NCBI GenBank assembly: GCA_018296165.2
Contig: JACKQL020000259.1
Span: forward strand, 1 to 23,328
Direction of reading: 5' to 3'
From: Termitomyces sp. T153
Taxonomy: Eukaryota; Basidiomycota; Agaricomycetes; Agaricales; Lyophyllaceae
DNA length: 23,328 nucleotides
The position numbers were made by a program, and so were the translations under genes. Below are positions 20,445 to 23,328 of this stretch, in pieces; positions within the stretch are counted from its first letter, which is position 1; the number at the start of each line of letters is the position of its first letter. The notes below the pieces were generated by a model. The model saw nothing but the letters and a program-made list of their open reading frames with translations. It was not told the origin of the DNA and did no database searches.

Positions 20445-20723
20445 CTGACTACCAGAGAACTTTGGGGTATGTCAGCTGCGGCGGCAGGGCTTGGCGGAGC
20501 TCAACGGAGTGGGTGGGTGTCAGTTGCAATCGAGAATCGGGCCGTGCTGATACGTTGATGGGATCATTTGGGAACGCAGGTCGCCCCGAGGTTGTTGTGA
20601 TACTCCAGGATGGGTTGGAGGAACCAGGGTGTTGAGTTGATGATGGGTGGCAAAGATCGGGAACAGCGGGGGTGGTTCTCGAGGTTCAGGAGATCCAGGG
20701 TGAGTGTCAGTGGCTGCAGGGAA

Positions 20724-20891
20724 GGCGTCGAAGTTGGCCAGGGGGCCGTCGGAGTTAGCCAGGGAGGTGTCGGAGTTAGCCAGGGAGGCGTTGGAGTTAG
20801 CCGGGGAGGCATTGGAGTTAGCCAGGAAGGCGTCGGAGTTAGCCAGGGAGGCGTCGGAGTTAGCTGGGATTGTGTCAGGGCTAACCAAAAT
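20724..20891 (-). repeat. 21-bp tandem array in U3 of E1
   Basis: Seven adjacent 21-bp units (plus-strand form ggcgtcggagttagccaggga with few changes) cover 20724-20870. An eroded eighth follows at 20871-20891. C and D 5' LTR have four degenerate units at the same place, E2 three, D 3' LTR about seven. Confidence 0.9.
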
Positions 20892-21018
20892 AGGCGCAGG
20901 GCATTGGTGGCAGTTCGGTGGAGTGTCGGGGATTTTTGGGGAATTGGGGGGTTGCTGGATGATGTGTGGGGGTCCAGGGGACGGGTCATGACAGGGGTCC
21001 AGGGAATGGGTTGTGACA

Positions 21019-21841
21019 CTCCCCAAGTGTGGCCAACAACTGCTCCAACTCCTCCACCTGATGCCACAGGAAAGCCTCGGTGGCCAACTATGACCCTCCT
21101 GCAGACTGCTCGACCAAGGCCCCAGAAATTGAGGAATACACTGTGGGACCCAGAGGGCCTGCCATTGCCGGCTCCCTCCATGCCCGCTTGCTAGGCCCTG
21201 TCTCTGGCAAGGGAGATGCCCTCTGCTTACCCTTGTCATGTGCTATGGGAGCCTCCTCTCTCCACCCACCCTGCAGGTGCCCAACTTTCATTGGGGGCCA
21301 CCCTGCGCCAACTCCCCCCTCTACTCCGGAACTCCACCCCAACACCCTACCCCTCCAACCATCCTCCAACTGTGGAACAACCCACTCATGGTCCCACCCC
21401 TGCTCTGCCACAATGCAAGTGGCATGCCAACTCAGAGTGACAAAGCACTTCTTGTGCTGCAAGCGACATGGGAGACACACTGATGTGTCCCACCGCACTC
21501 CTGGCACGGGCTCCTCAAACTCACACTGTTCACCCTGCCAGGTACAGAACATGCACTAGAGATGTAAGTTAGCTCAATAAGGAAGGGACATGCCAATGAT
21601 GCACCAGGGCCACCGCCTGACACCACTCTAATATTAGGGGACCCCTTGCCCACCCTGCAGCCTCTGCAAAGTGCTCCAGCATCATGTCCACCTGTGCAAC
21701 TCTTGATCTCATAGGGACAGGGTGGACCACTCCAGAGCCAATACCAGGCCTGGAACGAGAAGCAGGGACCACTTCTGCTGCTGACTGTGCTGGGGCCTCC
21801 CCTGACAAAAGCCCCGAGAGGCCCACCACTGCCACTGACAA
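21019..21841 (-). pseudogene. Antisense gene of D, N-terminal Cys-motif half
   Basis: On the minus strand from 21841 the text includes GIGSGVVHPVPMRSRVAQVD and MMLEHFAEAAG. From 21552 a 154-codon frame gives FCTWQGEQCEFEEPVPGVRW and CLPCRLQHKKC. The last is C-x2-C-x6-C, like half of a fungal Zn2Cys6 finger; with the upstream Cys pair it looks like a degenerate binuclear cluster. A low-complexity stretch follows (HDKGKQRASPLPETGPSKRA, a basic, nuclear-signal-like tract). A TAG at 21088-21090 interrupts, then LATEAFLWHQVEELEQLLAT runs in the same frame to E2's edge. The start codon is uncertain. I infer a nuclear or DNA-binding protein; no function is proven. Confidence 0.62.
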
Positions 21842-22216
21842 CTCTGATGGGACTTAATCAGCACTCCGGCCATGGCAAGGGACGGTACTTATGACTATGG
21901 TACATTGCCTGGACCTGCCTATGGTCCCACCAACCCTCAAAATCCTCAGAGGAAGAAATTGAGGTATGTGCTGAGGAGGATGGGGATGCTGCTGGAGAGT
22001 ATGCAGAAGATGACATTGGAAAAGTTTGGGAACTCCGAAGTATGTCTGACCCTTTTTTAATGACTTGGGAGGAACCCCCTGATGAGCGGCAGCCATGCTT
22101 CGACTTCATTCCCCACGCTGCTGCCACTACTGCAGTCTGATCAATATTGCTCAACTTTGATTCCCACACCCCGCCAATCCCTGAACTGTGCCCCACATCT
22201 CAAGGGTCTCAATGCT
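21842..22216. other. Region before the polypurine tract, coding strand ambiguous
   Basis: A plus-strand frame at 21893-22138 is acidic and protein-like: SSEEEIEVCAEEDGDAAGEY, then MSDPFLMTWEEPPDERQP and CFDFIPHAAATTAV, then TGA. Opposite it a minus frame (22196-21858) is Ser-rich (MSSSAYSPAASPSSSAHTSI). Only one is likely to have been real. The minus reading would be the N-terminus of the antisense gene. The plus reading would be a separate small ORF before the 3' LTR. I cannot decide. Confidence 0.4.
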
Positions 22217-22226
22217 GAAGGGGGGG
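22217..22226 (+). other. Polypurine tract of element D
   Basis: gaaggggggg followed by tga and then the 3' LTR at 22230. This is the expected position and composition for the plus-strand primer in reverse transcription. Confidence 0.75.
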
Positions 22227-22229
22227 TGA

Positions 22230-23326
22230 TGTCACAACCCACTTCCTAGACCCTGGCATTGTTTCCAGTCCTCCCCAACGCTCCACCAAACTCCCCCAAC
22301 CCTCATCCACCCTCCACACCCACTCCAGGTAACTCCAACACTTCCTCAGCAAACCCCCGATGGCTCCCTGATCAATTCTGACACCTTCTCTGCAGCCATT
22401 GACACCTTCTCTGCAGCCATTGACACCTTCTCTGCAGCCATTGACACCTTCTCTGCAGCCATTGACACATCCCCTGAATTCCCCTGAACTCCTGAGACTT
22501 CCCCCACCACTCCTGATCATGTCACACAACCCCAACTGCCCACCCTAATTCTCCCGACCTGCTGGGGAGCACCCAACAACCCCAGAGCAACCCGCTTTCC
22601 AGCTGATCCTATTAGAAGGTCACCATGGCCCACTCCACAATTGCACCTGACACCCATTGACTCTGCACAGCTCCATTGAGCCCTGCCATCATATCCTCTG
22701 TCCTCTGGAGCCACCCAGTAGTCAGTATATAAGTCATAGAGTAACCCCTGGTACTTTAGTCTTGATATTGCATTTACTGGTTTCCTATGTCTCATCTTTT
22801 GTCCCGTCTCTGTTTCTATTTTCTGTCTCAAATCAATCTCTTTCCTCTGTCTTGTCTCATCTTGTCTCCATCTTATCTCGACTGTGTATATTTCCTTTGC
22901 TTCCCTAAGTTCCTTTCTTCTCCAATGTCAGCACAAACTCCACGCACACACTATGACCCAAACATTCTTACAACAACTCCAGACCTCACTCCTCGCTCAG
23001 CCCTAGAGCCCATCAAGCCTTGGTGATCCCCCTTCAAACTCTGGCTCTGCCCCCATCAACTGCAAAGTCTCTGCTTACCCCACAGTCTATTTGCACACCC
23101 ACAAACTTGTTCCTAACGCCTGCCCAGGTTCAACATCTAATATACTTGGTCTTAGACTCCTCTGGACCATTCCAGACTTGCTTGGACCACCTCCCCTAGC
23201 TCCCCTTTGCAAGTCCCTTCACTCCACACCAACCCTGGGATGCTAGGTTATAAGCACAGGGCATTGCGTCCACCTAGTAAGGATTTGCCAGTGTAGCTGA
23301 GCCCCCGTTGTCAGCAGAACCTGACA
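22230..23326 (+). repeat. 3' LTR of element D
   Basis: It opens TGTCACAACCCACTTCC and closes ACCTGACA, 1097 bp, matching 9746-10778. The 64-bp excess is mainly three extra 21-bp units at 22380-22463. The TATA box and the 12-mer AGTCTTGATATT (22758-22769) are kept. Substitutions against the 5' LTR are mostly transitions at former CpG sites, for example CA at 22735-22736 against TG at 10187-10188. After 23326 only gc remains before the window edge. Confidence 0.93.
22380..22463 (+). repeat. Four identical 21-bp units in the 3' LTR of D
   Basis: gacaccttctctgcagccatt occurs four times in a row without change. The 5' LTR has one diverged copy at 9895-9915. The expansion therefore post-dates, or accompanied, the insertion of D. 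Confidence 0.92.
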
Positions 23327-23328
23327 GC

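Larger units (their letters stand above)
19703..20993 (-). repeat. E1: solo LTR inserted in E2, minus strand, youngest layer
   Basis: On the minus strand it opens TGTCATGACCC at 20993 and closes ACCTGACA at 19703, 1291 bp. It is flanked by a perfect target duplication ggggt (19698-19702 and 20994-20998). Across E1, E2 reads on as tatgggggtccaggg. It has over 40 CpG per kb by rough count, far above anything else here. Arrays include 21-bp units at 20724-20891, about 3.5 copies of a 20-bp unit (gggagactgagataagacca type, 20254-20327) and an acaaa-rich repeat at 20336-20366. No internal region remains, so it arose by LTR-LTR recombination. Confidence 0.9.
18582..21018 (-). repeat. E2: solo LTR of the same family, minus strand, interrupted by E1
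   Basis: Read on the minus strand, E2 opens TGTCACAACCCATTCCC at 21018 and closes with TGGCA at 18582 (a one-base change from TGACA). E1 splits it; the halves are 20999-21018 and 18582-19702, about 1.14 kb in all. Target copies are ctccc (21019-21023) and cttcc (18577-18581), 4 of 5 matching. The TATA box is at 19271-19278 (minus) and the predicted RNA start at 19246. The 12-mer at 19235-19246 carries one mismatch. It has three 21-bp units at 19557-19619. CpG is about 13 per kb by rough count, so it is older than E1. Confidence 0.86.
9746..23326 (+). mobile_element. Element D: full-length Tf1/sushi-like chromovirus with antisense gene
   Basis: Two LTRs in the same orientation (9746-10778 and 22230-23326) bound this element, both TGTCA...TGACA. 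Inside are a self-complementary primer site, gag with CCHC knuckle, two protease-like domains, RT, RNase H, integrase, chromodomain, an antisense gene, and a polypurine tract. The 13.6-kb span includes 2.4 kb of nested solo LTRs (E2 with E1), so D itself was about 11.1 kb. Upstream of the 5' LTR is gccct (9741-9745); downstream the window ends after gc, the expected first bases of a target duplication. All coding parts are broken, but less eroded than in A-C. Confidence 0.9.

Noticed and set aside
20724..20891. CRISPR-like array
   Set aside because: Units are adjacent with no spacers, and the host looks fungal.
20704..20991. Open frames with perfect heptad-like repeats (SELAREA type) in E1
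   Set aside because: They are the 21-bp U3 array read as seven codons. A multiple of three keeps any frame open; the position is LTR, not gene.
20994..21018. Simple tandem duplication of the E1 LTR end (two TGACA ends 25 bp apart)
   Set aside because: A perfect ggggt flank on both sides of E1 and the read-through of E2 across it fit insertion better.
1..23328. Classic ascomycete RIP (CpA to TpA) as the main decay process
   Set aside because: CA and TG are abundant and CG is what is missing; LTR differences are TG against CA. A minor CpA component remains possible.

Overview
The window is almost entirely fossil retrotransposon sequence. It most probably comes from a mushroom-forming basidiomycete (Agaricomycetes). 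I base this on the wording of the Ty3/gypsy polyproteins and on an antisense Cys-motif/coiled-coil protein of a kind I associate with that class. The species cannot be told. I see no intact host gene, tRNA, rRNA or CRISPR array. Every coding region carries stops and frameshifts.

Layout. (A) 1-3514, minus strand: a decayed Ty3/gypsy element with gag, protease, reverse transcriptase (RT) and an integrase tail; an internal deletion removes RNase H and most of integrase. (Spacer) 3515-3989: no recognisable gene. (B) 3990-6443, plus strand: a 5'-truncated pol of the same family, head to head with A. (C) 6444-9745, plus strand: the 5' LTR and most of gag of a second family, inserted in B's integrase. 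(D) 9746-23326, plus strand: a complete element of C's family, inserted in C's gag. It has a 5' LTR, gag, two protease-like domains, RT, RNase H, integrase and chromodomain, then an antisense gene, a polypurine tract and a 3' LTR. (E2) 18582-21018, minus strand: a solo LTR that splits the antisense gene. (E1) 19703-20993, minus strand: a younger solo LTR inside E2, with a perfect 5-bp target duplication.

CpG content follows the nesting order. By rough eye count it is about 0.5 per kb in A/B, 1-2 in C, 10 in D's LTRs, 13 in E2 and over 40 in E1. D's two LTRs differ largely at sites where one reads TG and the other CA, the signature of CpG deamination on opposite strands. The same decay explains many lost catalytic residues and Arg codons.

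The most interesting biology is in the C/D/E family. First, a 12-nt stretch 32 nt downstream of the LTR TATA box is exactly complementary to the 12 nt beginning one base after the LTR. This is the geometry of Tf1-type self-priming, and no tRNA-type primer site is seen. Second, D carries an antisense gene between pol and the 3' LTR, encoding a Cys-rich, charged coiled-coil protein. Its frame runs straight through when E2 is removed. Third, D's pol seems to have two retropepsin-like domains in tandem. Fourth, the U3 region carries a 21-bp tandem array whose copy number varies between LTRs.
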